Below the pieces are notes generated by a model. The model had not been told where the DNA came from and did no database searches. It worked only from the letters and a program-made list of their open reading frames with translations. Position numbers and translations under genes: made by a program. From positions 1 to 10,973 of the forward strand of contig DASPWT010000209.1 in the NCBI GenBank assembly GCA_035637655.1: 10,973 nucleotides of DNA, written 5' to 3'. The DNA is from VBDM01 sp035637655. Its GTDB lineage: Bacteria; Pseudomonadota; Gammaproteobacteria; Burkholderiales; SG8-39. Positions 1 to 7,463 of this stretch are shown here, in pieces; positions within the stretch are counted from its first letter, which is position 1, and each line of letters opens with the position of its first letter.

Positions 1-656
1 GCGCCGCCGACGCGCCCGCCGATCACGTAGATCTTTCCGCTCACCACGCCGGCCGTGGCGTGATTGCGCGGCGTCGGAATCGAAGCGCGCGCGCGCCAGG
101 CGTTGGCGGCGGGATCGTATTCCTCGACCGCCCCGACCGAATAGTGCGGGCGCGCCGGGTGGACCGCGGCCGAGCCCGGAAGCGTGGTCGCTCCGCCGAT
201 GACGTACATCTTGTCCCCGACCGTGACTGCCACCGGCGAACCGCGCTTGGTCGGCAGCGGCGCGAGCGCTTTCCAGTTGTCGCTCGCGGGATCGTACTCC
301 CAGGCGTTGTCGATCGGAACCCAGGCGGCCGGGCCCGACTGCGGAAGGACGAAGCCGCCGAACGCGTAGATCTTGCCCTTGTACTCGGTGAATGAGACGT
401 GATGGGAGGCGAGCGGCATCGGTTTCTTCTTCGTCCACTTGTCGCCCGCCGGATCGTATTCGTACACCATGCCGATCGGTTTCCATCCCGGCGCGAGGCC
501 GCAGAACACGTACATCTTGCCGCCTGCCGAGGCGCCCAGGAGCTCTTCAGCCGGTTCCGGAAACGCGGCGAGCTTCGTCCACTTCCCTTGAGCGAATGCC
601 CCGCTCGCCCAGGTCAGGCACGCGAGTGCAAACACCCCGGTGCGTATGAAAGTCAT
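1..656 (-). CDS. Exported kelch-repeat protein, 3' end outside the window
   Basis: The first 218 codons of a protein that runs off the left edge. It begins with a clear Sec signal peptide: basic residue R5, a hydrophobic stretch from about 7 to 20, and a likely cut after AFA (residue 22), so the product should be periplasmic or outer-membrane exposed. The mature part is made of kelch blades. The strand motif K-[IM]-Y-[AV]-x-[CG]-G occurs at 47-53, 95-101, 149-155 and 208-214, and E-x-YDP-x4-W-type motifs end at W74, W128 and W187. Kelch blades form a beta-propeller that usually binds a ligand or partner, and a few periplasmic ones are sugar epimerases (NanM), but no catalytic signature is visible. 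The ATG at 656 has a strong ribosome site. The gene follows the dehydrogenase gene after 26 bases, so it belongs to the same operon. The first blade has Cys-Gly in place of Gly-Gly. Function unknown. Confidence 0.85.
   Translation of the reverse strand, partial: MTFIRTGVFALACLTWASGAFAQGKWTKLAAFPEPAEELLGASAGGKMYVFCGLAPGWKPIGMVYEYDPAGDKWTKKKPMPLASHHVSFTEYKGKIYAFGGFVLPQSGPAAWVPIDNAWEYDPASDNWKALAPLPTKRGSPVAVTVGDKMYVIGGATTLPGSAAVHPARPHYSVGAVEEYDPAANAWRARASIPTPRNHATAGVVSGKIYVIGGRVGG
111..461 (-). repeat. Kelch repeat units visible at DNA level
   Basis: Three near-identical DNA blocks encode the E-Y-D-P part of successive kelch blades. On the plus strand they read GGGATCGTATTC at 111-122, GGGATCGTACTC at 288-299 and CGGATCGTATTC at 450-461. 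The spacings are 177 and 162 bases, i.e. 59 and 54 codons, which is the size of a kelch blade with variable loops. This is a coding repeat inside the gene, not a mobile or regulatory repeat. Confidence 0.7.
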
Positions 657-659
657 GAT

Positions 660-667
660 CTCCTCCT
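660..667 (-). promoter_or_regulatory. Ribosome binding site of the kelch gene
   Basis: AGGAGGAG on the minus strand, with its GGAGG core about 5 bases before the ATG at 656. It is a near-perfect Shine-Dalgarno sequence and fixes the start of the kelch protein directly before its signal peptide. Confidence 0.75.
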
Positions 668-682
668 GGCGTGAATACTGTA

Positions 683-1672
683 CTACAAGCCCGCCCGGTT
701 TTTCGCCTTCACGGCCCGGTTCACCACGTTCAGCGGCCATTCGCCCGAAAGCACGCGCCGCACCTCGCCCGGCGCCCCGGCCTGAAGTCCCGCCATCGCC
801 TGCTCGCTGTACCAGGCGACGTGCGGATTGAGGATGACGTTGTCGCGGCCGCGCAAGGGATGAGGGTCGGGAAGGGGCTCGGGGTCCACCGTGTCGAGCG
901 CGGCGCCCGCGATTTGCTTCGCGTCCAGGGCGCGAACCAGCGCATCGGTATCGACGATCGGCCCGCGCGCGCAGTTGATCAAGACGGCGGTGCGCTTCAT
1001 TTTTCCGAATGCGGCCTCGCCGATCATCTTGCGCGTCTGTGGGGTGAGCGGCGGATGCAGGGACACGAAATCTGAATCGCGCAGCAGCGTGTCGAGATCG
1101 ACGGCCTTTCCGGGAACCCTGAACTGCCCCTCCTTCGCGAAAGGATCGCTGTAGAGCACGGCTAGGCCGAAGGCGGCAGCCCGCACAGCGACCTGGCGCG
1201 CGATGTTGCCGAAGCCGACCAGGCCGAGCGTCCGCCCCGCGAGGCGATATATCGGCTTGCCCGGGGGCACTTCCCAGCGGCCGGCCCGTACCATGCGGTC
1301 GTAGAACGGGATCTTGCGCGCGGACGCGAGGATCAGCGCCATCGTCTGTTCCGCCACCTCCTCGATGCAGTAGGTCGGGTTGTTCGTGACGATGATGCCG
1401 GCCTGCGTCGCGGCGTCCAGATCGATGGTGTCCACGCCGATGCCGTAGCGGGCGATGATCTTGCAGTTGGGCATGCCTGCCATCGCCTCGGCGGTGATGG
1501 GGCCCGCGTAGGTGTTGAGGAGAGCGTCGCAGTCGCGGGCTTCGGAAAGAAATTCCTCCGGTTTTTTGGTCTTCAGAGCGACGAGGTCGGCCAGATCCCC
1601 GAGGGTCTTGCGTTCCACGTCCAGCGACTCCCAGACGTAGTCCGTGATCACGACCTTGGCCTTGCCGGTCAC
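683..1672 (-). CDS. CtBP-type NAD-dependent D-2-hydroxyacid dehydrogenase
   Basis: A 329-residue cytosolic dehydrogenase that should interconvert a D-2-hydroxyacid and its 2-keto acid with NAD(H). The nucleotide-binding loop GFGNIA is at 153-158; the last Gly of the usual G-x-G-x-x-G is Ala, an exchange that I recall from CtBP-like members. The cofactor-binding Asp is D176 in LYSDPF. The catalytic triad is complete: R236 in NCARGP, E265 in DPEP, and H284 in PHVAWYSE, whose A-W-Y-S-E context is typical of the CtBP branch. Length is normal for the family. I chose the GTG at 1672, which overlaps the upstream TGA as GTGA, because the family N-terminus (VVITDYVW) begins just after it; the reading frame stays open to 1930 but that part is out-of-frame sequence of the preceding gene. 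A GGAGAG lies just before the GTG. The overlap suggests translational coupling to the phosphotransfer protein. The substrate cannot be read from sequence. Confidence 0.9.
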   Translation of the reverse strand: MTGKAKVVITDYVWESLDVERKTLGDLADLVALKTKKPEEFLSEARDCDALLNTYAGPITAEAMAGMPNCKIIARYGIGVDTIDLDAATQAGIIVTNNPTYCIEEVAEQTMALILASARKIPFYDRMVRAGRWEVPPGKPIYRLAGRTLGLVGFGNIARQVAVRAAAFGLAVLYSDPFAKEGQFRVPGKAVDLDTLLRDSDFVSLHPPLTPQTRKMIGEAAFGKMKRTAVLINCARGPIVDTDALVRALDAKQIAGAALDTVDPEPLPDPHPLRGRDNVILNPHVAWYSEQAMAGLQAGAPGEVRRVLSGEWPLNVVNRAVKAKNRAGL

Positions 1673-2961
1673 GCGCTCTCCGTCGCCCAGCGGACCACGC
1701 CGGCGACGCCGTCCACGGCTACCATGGCTCCGTCGGGAATGCGGCGGGTCGCATCGAGCACGCCCAGCACCATCGGCACGCCGCGCTCCCGCGCGAGCGA
1801 GGCGAGATGCGAAGTGCTGCCACCGAGCTCCGCCACGACGCCCGCGACATGCGTCAGCACCTGGCCGAGGGCCGGTCCGGCCACCGTCGTCACCAGCACA
1901 TCGCCCCGCGCGACGCGTTCGAGCTCGCATTCACAGTTCACCACGCGGGCGCGTCCTGTTCCCCAGCCGATTCCTGAAGGATGTCCGTTCAATCGCGGAT
2001 GCGCGAGCCAGATTTCGTCGCGCAGTTGCGCCTCGGCCTGCGGCTCGCCCATGTGCAGCGGCCGTGCCTGAAGGAGCTTGATGCCCGTTCCGTCCATCGC
2101 CCATTCGATCTCGACAGGCTCTCCGATGACCCCTTCCGCCTTGCGCATCATCAGGCCGAGCTCGGCGATCTGCTCGTCATCGAGACAGCGGCTGCCTGCG
2201 AGCGAGCGCGAAAGCGCGGCTCTGCCGTGAGCGCAGCCCATGCCGTGGTATTTCCTCCCCGGCGTGGATTCCTTCAGGTTCCCGGCGGGATCGAGCACAT
2301 AACGGTCCGGCGCGACTTCTCCCTGTGCGATCGCCGGGCCCAATCCCCAGGCCGCATTGATCACCCTGTCGCCACCGGCGGCGCGGGAGAGGCCGCCTCC
2401 GGACACGCGCGCCGCCACCAAGGGCTGGATGATCAGCGCCATCGCGGTATCGGCCGCGTCGAGCCCGTGCGCCGCCATGTAGCGCAGCACGCGCGTCGAC
2501 CACAAGGCCGCCCAACACGCGCGAACGGCCGTGAGAAACTCCGCTTCGTCCTGCAGCTCGAGGAAACTCTCGAACTGGCCCGCGAAGCCCGAGTCGGTGC
2601 GGTCTTCGACGAGCGCGGACGAGCGCACCACGCCCCGCGCACCCGAGTCCGTTACTGCGCGCCATGCGGCGAGCAGGGGCTCGCTCAGCTCGGGCATCAC
2701 AGGGCGCTCCATCAACCCGAGTTTCATATCGAGCGCGTGATGCCTCGCCTGCGGACGATCTTCCGTGGAGAACACCCTGCGCGCGGTCTCTTCGAGGTCA
2801 AGCGCCGCGAGCTGCGTTCGATAGGCGCGCGCGTCGACGCAGAAGCCGGGCGGCACCGGCAGACCCGCGTGCACCAGAGCGGCGAGGTTCGCCGCCTTCG
2901 CGCCGAAGCGCGAGGGATCCGCTGCCTCGGGCGCGCTCAGGGGAACGACCAGCCGCGGCAT
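1669..2961 (-). CDS. Compact PEP-synthase-like phosphotransfer protein (ATP-grasp plus phospho-His domains only)
   Basis: A 430-residue protein with the first two modules of PEP synthase or pyruvate phosphate dikinase. The N-terminal PPDK-type ATP-binding domain covers about 1-305: GAKAANLA at 20-27 with K22, VRSSALVED at 112-120 with R113, and the E-x-E-W...LLQARP end at 284-301. The swivelling phosphohistidine domain covers about 350-425, with the motif GGSTSHLASLARERGVP at 380-396 and phospho-acceptor H385. The PEP/pyruvate TIM barrel that completes PpsA (near 800 residues) is absent, since the protein stops 45 residues after H385. By family chemistry, ATP would phosphorylate H385 as AMP plus a phosphate, and the phosphoryl group would then pass to an acceptor. 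Which acceptor is unknown. Rifampicin phosphotransferase and phenylphosphate synthase are relatives that use non-pyruvate acceptors. The ATG lies 4 bases after the alcohol dehydrogenase stop and is preceded by GAGG. The 3' end overlaps the hydroxyacid dehydrogenase start by 4 bases. Confidence 0.85.
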   Translation of the reverse strand: MPRLVVPLSAPEAADPSRFGAKAANLAALVHAGLPVPPGFCVDARAYRTQLAALDLEETARRVFSTEDRPQARHHALDMKLGLMERPVMPELSEPLLAAWRAVTDSGARGVVRSSALVEDRTDSGFAGQFESFLELQDEAEFLTAVRACWAALWSTRVLRYMAAHGLDAADTAMALIIQPLVAARVSGGGLSRAAGGDRVINAAWGLGPAIAQGEVAPDRYVLDPAGNLKESTPGRKYHGMGCAHGRAALSRSLAGSRCLDDEQIAELGLMMRKAEGVIGEPVEIEWAMDGTGIKLLQARPLHMGEPQAEAQLRDEIWLAHPRLNGHPSGIGWGTGRARVVNCECELERVARGDVLVTTVAGPALGQVLTHVAGVVAELGGSTSHLASLARERGVPMVLGVLDATRRIPDGAMVAVDGVAGVVRWATESA

Positions 2962-2965
2962 CGCC

Positions 2966-3997
2966 TCAGCTCCCGGAATCGATGAGGATCCGCAGGATGC
3001 GGCTCGGATTGCGCTCGTATTCCTCGAATGCCTCGGCCGCTTGCGTGAGCGGATACGTCGCGGTGATGAAGCCCTTGACGTCGATCGCGCCGGATGCGAC
3101 CAGAGCGATGCTCGGGCCCATGTCTTCGGGCAGCAGCGCGCGCGAGCCGATGACGCTGATCTCCTTGTAGTAGAACGGGAACAGGTTGACGTCCGCGGCG
3201 CTTTCGTGGCTGATCGAGAACGCAGAGAAGCGCCCGCCCGGACGCAGCATCTCGATTCCCGCGCGCAGCGCTGCCGCGCCCCCCGCCGTGTCGATCACCG
3301 TGTCGGCTCCTGACCCGCCGGTCAACCGCAGTACCTCGTCCGCGCTGCGCTCGGCGCCCGTGTCGAGCGCGTGGTGCGCTCCCATGGCGATCGCCCTGTC
3401 GAGCTTCCACCGGCTGCGCGACACCGCGATCACCGGATTCGCGCCGGCGAGCACCGCGAGGCGCGTGTGCAGCAGTCCGCTCGTGCCTTGCCCGAGCACG
3501 ACGACGGATTCGCCCGCCTCGAGACCGAGCCGCTGCTGCGCGTGGCGCACGGTGGCGAGCGTCTCGATCAGCGTGGCCTCGGCGAGCGGCAAGGCTTCGG
3601 GCAGCGCGTAGAGGTAACGCTCGGGTAATAGCACGTACTGGTTGAGCGAGCCTTCGATTTCGCGTCCGAACATCCCGGCGTTGCGGCACAGGTGCGTGGC
3701 GCCGCGCAGACAGCAATCGCACCGGCCGCAGGAGATCACAGGGTTGACGATTACGTGTTGGCCGGGCCGCAATCCGGTCACGCCCTCCCCGGTCGCATCC
3801 ACCACGCCGGTCGACTCGTGGCCCATCACGACCGGGTAGCGTACGCCCGGATGCGCGCCGGTATAGATCGAGAGATCGGTGTGGCAGACCGCCGTCGCCG
3901 CGGTGCGCACCACGACCTCGCCCGGCGCGGCCTGCGGCTTGCCGCGCTCGACCAGCTCGAGCCGCCGGGGCGCCCGTAGTACGGCCGCGCGCGTCAT
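2966..3997 (-). CDS. Zinc-dependent medium-chain alcohol dehydrogenase
   Basis: A 343-residue MDR-family enzyme expected to oxidise an alcohol to an aldehyde or ketone, or the reverse. Catalytic zinc ligands are C38 (VCHTD), H60 and E61 (GHES), with E145 a possible further ligand. The structural zinc site is complete, with C90, C93, C96 and C104 in the standard C-x2-C-x2-C-x7-C spacing. The Rossmann loop GQGTSG is at 169-174. The second strand ends in VSRSR (S193, R194) where NAD enzymes usually carry Asp, which points to NADP(H); this is inference. I chose the ATG at 3997, 11 bases after the M24 stop, because the MDR N-terminus (MTRAAVL) starts there; the open frame continues to 4996 but that part is shadow sequence of the M24 gene. 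The ribosome site is weak, and a TTG at 4012 overlapping the upstream stop is a possible alternative start. The substrate is unknown. Confidence 0.9.
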   Translation of the reverse strand: MTRAAVLRAPRRLELVERGKPQAAPGEVVVRTAATAVCHTDLSIYTGAHPGVRYPVVMGHESTGVVDATGEGVTGLRPGQHVIVNPVISCGRCDCCLRGATHLCRNAGMFGREIEGSLNQYVLLPERYLYALPEALPLAEATLIETLATVRHAQQRLGLEAGESVVVLGQGTSGLLHTRLAVLAGANPVIAVSRSRWKLDRAIAMGAHHALDTGAERSADEVLRLTGGSGADTVIDTAGGAAALRAGIEMLRPGGRFSAFSISHESAADVNLFPFYYKEISVIGSRALLPEDMGPSIALVASGAIDVKGFITATYPLTQAAEAFEEYERNPSRILRILIDSGS

Positions 3998-4008
3998 GGG
4001 TCGGCCCG

Positions 4009-5277
4009 TCAACGCCCGGCGAGCGTCGAATAACCCGGCATCGGATCGACGACCGTGATCTGCTCGACCGGGAAGTTGGAGATGATCTCGATCTTGTCCT
4101 TGTGGACGATCAGCATCTCCTCGATTCGGACGCCCCACTCGAACTTCTTGCCGTGCTGGGTCTCGAGCGCGAACACCATGCCTTCCTTGATCTCGATCGG
4201 GTGGTCGAGCGACCAGATGCGCGAAATGACCGGCTGGTCGTATTGCGCGAGGCCGAGGCCGTGGCCCCACAGGTTCGCCGCGGCCTGGTCCTCTTCCGCG
4301 TAGCCCCAGGCTTCCTTCGCCGAGGGCCATTTCGAGGCGATCTCCCGCGTGGTCGTTCCGACTTTCACCGCCTTGATCGAGTCGTACAGCCACTTGAGCG
4401 CGGTCGCGTAGATGTCCTTCTGCTCGCTGGTCGGCTCCTTTCCTGCGCAGTAAGTGCGGTAGTAGCAGGACTTGTAGCCGTTCCAGGTGAGCGCGGCGAG
4501 ATCCATGAACACGATGTCGCCGGGCTTGACGATGCGGTCGGAGAAGTTGCGCCAGTTCGGCCAGGTGTTCGGACCCGAGGACACGATCACGTCCTCGACG
4601 TCCTCCATGCCCGGGACGGAGTACAGGTACTGCATGATGTGCGCGGTGAGCTGGTTCTCGGTGCGCCCGGGCTGCAGGAACTTCATGAATTCCCAGTGCG
4701 CCGCGTCGCCGATCGCGCCGACCATGCGCAGCGCCTCCTGCTCGTCCTCGTTCTTGACCGCGCGCGCCTCCATCATCGGCGTCATGCCGTCGGTCCACTC
4801 GATCTTCTCGTCCTTGAACACCTGGATCATGTTGATGTCGACGAAGTCCACGCCGAGCTTCTGGCCGTCGACGTTCGCCTTCTTCATCTCCTGCTTGATC
4901 GCATTGGTGAACTTCTTTACCTGGGAAAGCGAGGCGGGGCCGGCCGCACCCTTGATCCAGGCGTAGGACCAGCGGATGTGGTCCTTGGGGATCCACGGAG
5001 AATGGCGCTCGATCTGCATGCCGATGTCGCCCTGCTCGAACAGCACCGGCGCGTCGTCGCCGCAGAGCATGGCGTAGCGCAGGCCGGGCTTCAGGCGGTT
5101 CCAGCCGGGGGTCAGCGTGCTGGTGACGTACCGGACGTTCTCGTCGTACATGAGCAGCATCGCGCCGAGGCCGGCCGCTTTCATGCGCGCGCGTGCGCGC
5201 TCCAGGCGGTACTTGCGCAGCCGGTCCCAGTTGATGCGCTGCTGCCAGTCCAGTCCCACCATTCCCGCATTTGCCAT
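4009..5277 (-). CDS. M24-family (creatinase/Xaa-Pro peptidase/DddP-type) protein with altered metal site
   Basis: A 422-residue pita-bread-fold protein. The N-terminal creatinase-type domain (about 20-165) contains LRKYRLER and a downstream NVRYVTS stretch. The C-terminal M24 domain (about 175-405) holds most metal ligands: D259 in FMDLAA, H339 in WGHGLGL, E372 in ALETQ and E386 in GVRIEE. The second Asp, normally in GYxSD, is replaced here by Cys: GYKSC, with C271. Members of this fold include Xaa-Pro aminopeptidases, creatinase (metal-free C-N hydrolase) and the DMSP lyase DddP; the YRLER and N-[IV]-RY-x-T pattern reminds me of DddP, but I could not align them. It has no signal peptide, so it should be cytosolic. 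The ATG at 5277 has GGAGA seven bases upstream (5284-5288). In a transport and dehydrogenase operon a catabolic hydrolase or lyase is likelier than a general peptidase. Confidence 0.85.
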   Translation of the reverse strand: MANAGMVGLDWQQRINWDRLRKYRLERARARMKAAGLGAMLLMYDENVRYVTSTLTPGWNRLKPGLRYAMLCGDDAPVLFEQGDIGMQIERHSPWIPKDHIRWSYAWIKGAAGPASLSQVKKFTNAIKQEMKKANVDGQKLGVDFVDINMIQVFKDEKIEWTDGMTPMMEARAVKNEDEQEALRMVGAIGDAAHWEFMKFLQPGRTENQLTAHIMQYLYSVPGMEDVEDVIVSSGPNTWPNWRNFSDRIVKPGDIVFMDLAALTWNGYKSCYYRTYCAGKEPTSEQKDIYATALKWLYDSIKAVKVGTTTREIASKWPSAKEAWGYAEEDQAAANLWGHGLGLAQYDQPVISRIWSLDHPIEIKEGMVFALETQHGKKFEWGVRIEEMLIVHKDKIEIISNFPVEQITVVDPMPGYSTLAGR

Positions 5278-5323
5278 TCCTAGTCTCCGTCTGTGTGAGT
5301 AAAATCCCGCCCTGGCACGTCCG

Positions 5324-6307
5324 TCAGTCGGCGATCGCCCCCGATTCTTTTGCCACTTTGCCCCAGCGCTGGGTTTCGGCCGCGATGAACTCCGCGAACG
5401 CCTTCGGCGAGGCGCTGGTCACCGCCTCGGCCCCGCCTTTGGCGAGGCGCTCGATGACCTCGGGCGTCTTCATGGTCTGCACCAGCACCGCGTACAAACG
5501 CTCGACGATTTCGCGCGGCGTGCCCGCGGGAACGAGCACGCCCTGCCATGAGCCCGAGGAGCCGTCGAGATAACCGGACTCCTTCATGGTGGGCAGGTCA
5601 GGCAGCTCCTTGATGCGCGTGGGGCTCGTGATGGCGAGCGCCTTGAGCCGCCCGCCCTTGATATGCCCCATGGCAGAGGAGACGGTGCTGAACATCATCT
5701 GGGTTTCGCCTGCGACGAGGCCGGTCACCGCTGGACCCGCTCCGCCCTTGTAGGGCACGTGCACCATGTCCATCCCTCGTTCGGCCGTTCTCAAGATCTC
5801 CATTTCCAGCCGGTTCTGGCTGCCGCTCCCGGGCGAGGCATAGTTCAGCTTGCCCGGGTTCGCCTTCACGTAGGCGACCAGCTCCTTGACGCTGTTGACC
5901 GGTACGGAGGGGTGCACGATAAGCACGCCCGGCACGTCGACGACCTGGGTCACCGGGATGAAATCCCTCAAGTTGTTGATGGAGAGATTCGTGAACACCC
6001 CGGGGTTGATCGCCACCGTGCCGACGTTGCCCAGAAAGAGGGTGTAGCCGTCCGGAGCCGAGCGGGCCGCGACCTCCGTGCCTATGGTTCCGGCTGCTCC
6101 GCCGCGGTTCTCGATCACGATCTGCTGGCCGAGCAGCTCTGAAAGGCGCGGCTGCATGATGCGGCCGACGAAGTCCGACGCGCCTCCGGGCGCGAACGGG
6201 ACGATGATTTTTATTGCCCGATTCGGATAGCTGCCCTGCGCGAGCGAAAGCGCCGGGCACGACAGGGCCACGAGCGCGACCCACAGCGTCGATCTCAGCT
6301 TTGCCAT
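5324..6307 (-). CDS. Bug/TctC-type periplasmic solute-binding protein
   Basis: A 327-residue tripartite tricarboxylate transporter receptor. The signal peptide covers 1-23 (basic start, hydrophobic core, cut after SLA before QG). The mature start YPNRAIKIIVPFAPGG is the family hallmark, and a second hallmark, ENRGGAAGTIG...PDGYTL, lies at 66-90; these loops clamp the carboxylate of the ligand. Family ligands include citrate, glutamate, nicotinate, phthalate and terephthalate, so a small carboxylate is the likely ligand; which one cannot be read. Such receptors are strongly multiplied in Burkholderiales and often stand alone without the TctA/TctB membrane partners, as here. Length is normal. 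The ATG at 6307 has a very strong ribosome site. The gene sits between the two oxidoreductases and the M24 gene, with 22 bases before it and 46 after it. Confidence 0.95.
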   Translation of the reverse strand: MAKLRSTLWVALVALSCPALSLAQGSYPNRAIKIIVPFAPGGASDFVGRIMQPRLSELLGQQIVIENRGGAAGTIGTEVAARSAPDGYTLFLGNVGTVAINPGVFTNLSINNLRDFIPVTQVVDVPGVLIVHPSVPVNSVKELVAYVKANPGKLNYASPGSGSQNRLEMEILRTAERGMDMVHVPYKGGAGPAVTGLVAGETQMMFSTVSSAMGHIKGGRLKALAITSPTRIKELPDLPTMKESGYLDGSSGSWQGVLVPAGTPREIVERLYAVLVQTMKTPEVIERLAKGGAEAVTSASPKAFAEFIAAETQRWGKVAKESGAIAD

Positions 6308-6309
6308 CT

Positions 6310-6318
6310 CTCCTCCTT
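6310..6318 (-). promoter_or_regulatory. Ribosome binding site of the solute-binding protein gene
   Basis: AAGGAGGAG on the minus strand directly before the ATG at 6307. It is one of three near-perfect Shine-Dalgarno sequences in the operon and fits high production of a periplasmic receptor. Confidence 0.7.
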
Positions 6319-6329
6319 CACTCTTCGTT

Positions 6330-7463
6330 TTATCCCGCCACCCGCAGGCCTTCGCGCGGCCTTTCGTCCTCGGCCGCGATCGGAAGCGGCACGGCGCGCT
6401 TCAATCGCGCCGAGAGGTCGAAGGCCTTGGTGAGCATCAGCCGGTTGTGCGCCTCCGCCGCGGTGGCATGCTGCGTCGTCAGGCCCATCGCGAGACGGTT
6501 CAGCCATTGTTCCGTTTCCTCGCGCATGGGGCCGCGCAGCTCGCCGAGAGCGATATCGCCTGGCGGGTAGCTCCCCAGAAAGTCGACGCGGCGCGCCGCA
6601 TCCGGCGCGTAGCCTTCGCCCTGCGTCTTGGTGGTCGCCAGCACGATGTCGCGGTGGGTGTCGTCTATGGTGAGCACGCCTTCGGTGCCGACGATGCCCA
6701 CTTCGAGGCTGTACACCGCGCCGGGCCAGACGATCGGCAAGGCCCACGAGATGGAGGCGTGGTACAGGCTGCCGTCCTCGAAGGTGATCACGCCCGCGGT
6801 CGCGTCGATGCCTTTGCACAGGGGCCCCAGCGCCTTGTCCACCGAGCGCGCGTAGATTTCGACCGGGCGCTTCGCCTCCATCATCCACATGACGACGTCG
6901 AGCGCGTGCGTTCCCGAAATGACCATCGGGGAGATCTGCGACGGATCGTCGGTGCGCCGGTAGTTATCGAGCGCCACGAGCCGGTTCATGAACGCTCTCG
7001 AAGTCACGAGGGTCACATCGCCCAGCTGCCCAGTTCTCACCTTCTCCTTCGCCACCAGCCAGCGCCGGCGGAAGCGCTGCGTGTAGCCGACCACCGCGTC
7101 CACTCCGGATTTCTGGATGGCCGCGAGGACGCGCTCGGAATCGGCGAGCCCGGCCGCAAGCGGCTTCTCGATCAAGAGCGACAGGCCGCGTTCGACCGCC
7201 CCGAGAATGGGATCGACGTGCAGATGCTCGTCGGTGGAAATGATGGCCGCGGTCACTTCCGGGCGCGCCAGCAGCTCGCGGTAATCCTGCGTCACGAAGT
7301 CCGCGCGGATACTTGCGCCGATCTCCTTGGCGCGATCGGCTTTCAGCTCCGCCAGACCGATGAAGTCGACCTGCGGGTGCCGAGCCGCGACTTCGCCGCG
7401 GAATAATCCGACCCGCCCCCCGCCGATGATGGCGAGGCCGATGCGCTTGGGGTTCTTTTTCAC
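6330..7463 (-). CDS. Gfo/Idh/MocA-family oxidoreductase, second of a tandem pair
   Basis: A 377-residue NAD(P)-dependent oxidoreductase. The N-terminal Rossmann domain has GGGRVG at 14-19 and ends in the family signature EKP at 99-101, whose K100 is the usual catalytic lysine. The C-terminal alpha/beta domain carries GTHALD at 184-189, giving H186 and D189 of the G-x-H-x-x-D site, and VGTEG at 258-262 followed by DDTHRD. The family oxidises or reduces cyclic sugars, inositols, sugar acids and some aromatic dihydrodiols or semialdehydes (phthalate dihydrodiol dehydrogenase, LigC). The substrate is not readable here. The start is GTG at 7463, which overlaps the TGA of the upstream paralogue as GTGA and begins VKKNPKRIGLAIIG; the open frame up to 7997 is shadow sequence. 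The overlap implies coupled, roughly equimolar synthesis with the neighbour, possibly as partners. It is about 23 residues longer than the neighbour. Confidence 0.92.
   Translation of the reverse strand: MKKNPKRIGLAIIGGGRVGLFRGEVAARHPQVDFIGLAELKADRAKEIGASIRADFVTQDYRELLARPEVTAAIISTDEHLHVDPILGAVERGLSLLIEKPLAAGLADSERVLAAIQKSGVDAVVGYTQRFRRRWLVAKEKVRTGQLGDVTLVTSRAFMNRLVALDNYRRTDDPSQISPMVISGTHALDVVMWMMEAKRPVEIYARSVDKALGPLCKGIDATAGVITFEDGSLYHASISWALPIVWPGAVYSLEVGIVGTEGVLTIDDTHRDIVLATTKTQGEGYAPDAARRVDFLGSYPPGDIALGELRGPMREETEQWLNRLAMGLTTQHATAAEAHNRLMLTKAFDLSARLKRAVPLPIAAEDERPREGLRVAG

Noticed and set aside
1673..1930. Upstream extension of the hydroxyacid dehydrogenase frame
   Set aside because: The extra 86 residues are Arg/Gly-rich, lie over the phospho-His domain of the preceding gene in another frame, and have no counterpart in the family. 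The GTGA overlap start at 1672 fits.
3998..4996. Upstream extension of the alcohol dehydrogenase frame by 333 codons
   Set aside because: It overlaps the M24 gene in another frame, with a composition unlike any protein family. The MDR N-terminus starts at 3997.
4009..5277. Calling the M24 gene dddP (DMSP lyase)
   Set aside because: Some N-terminal resemblance from memory is not enough, and the second metal Asp of that enzyme class is missing. No other DMSP pathway gene is present.
4102..5283. A 393-codon plus-strand open frame opposite the M24 gene
   Set aside because: It is exactly antisense to a gene with clear M24 motifs, and its translation is dominated by Val/Leu/Asp/His with no family features. 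It is a shadow of the real gene.
5278..5323. Possible promoter or terminator in the largest gap
   Set aside because: Only 46 bases; apart from the M24 ribosome site I see no convincing -35/-10 pair and no GC-rich hairpin followed by a T-run.
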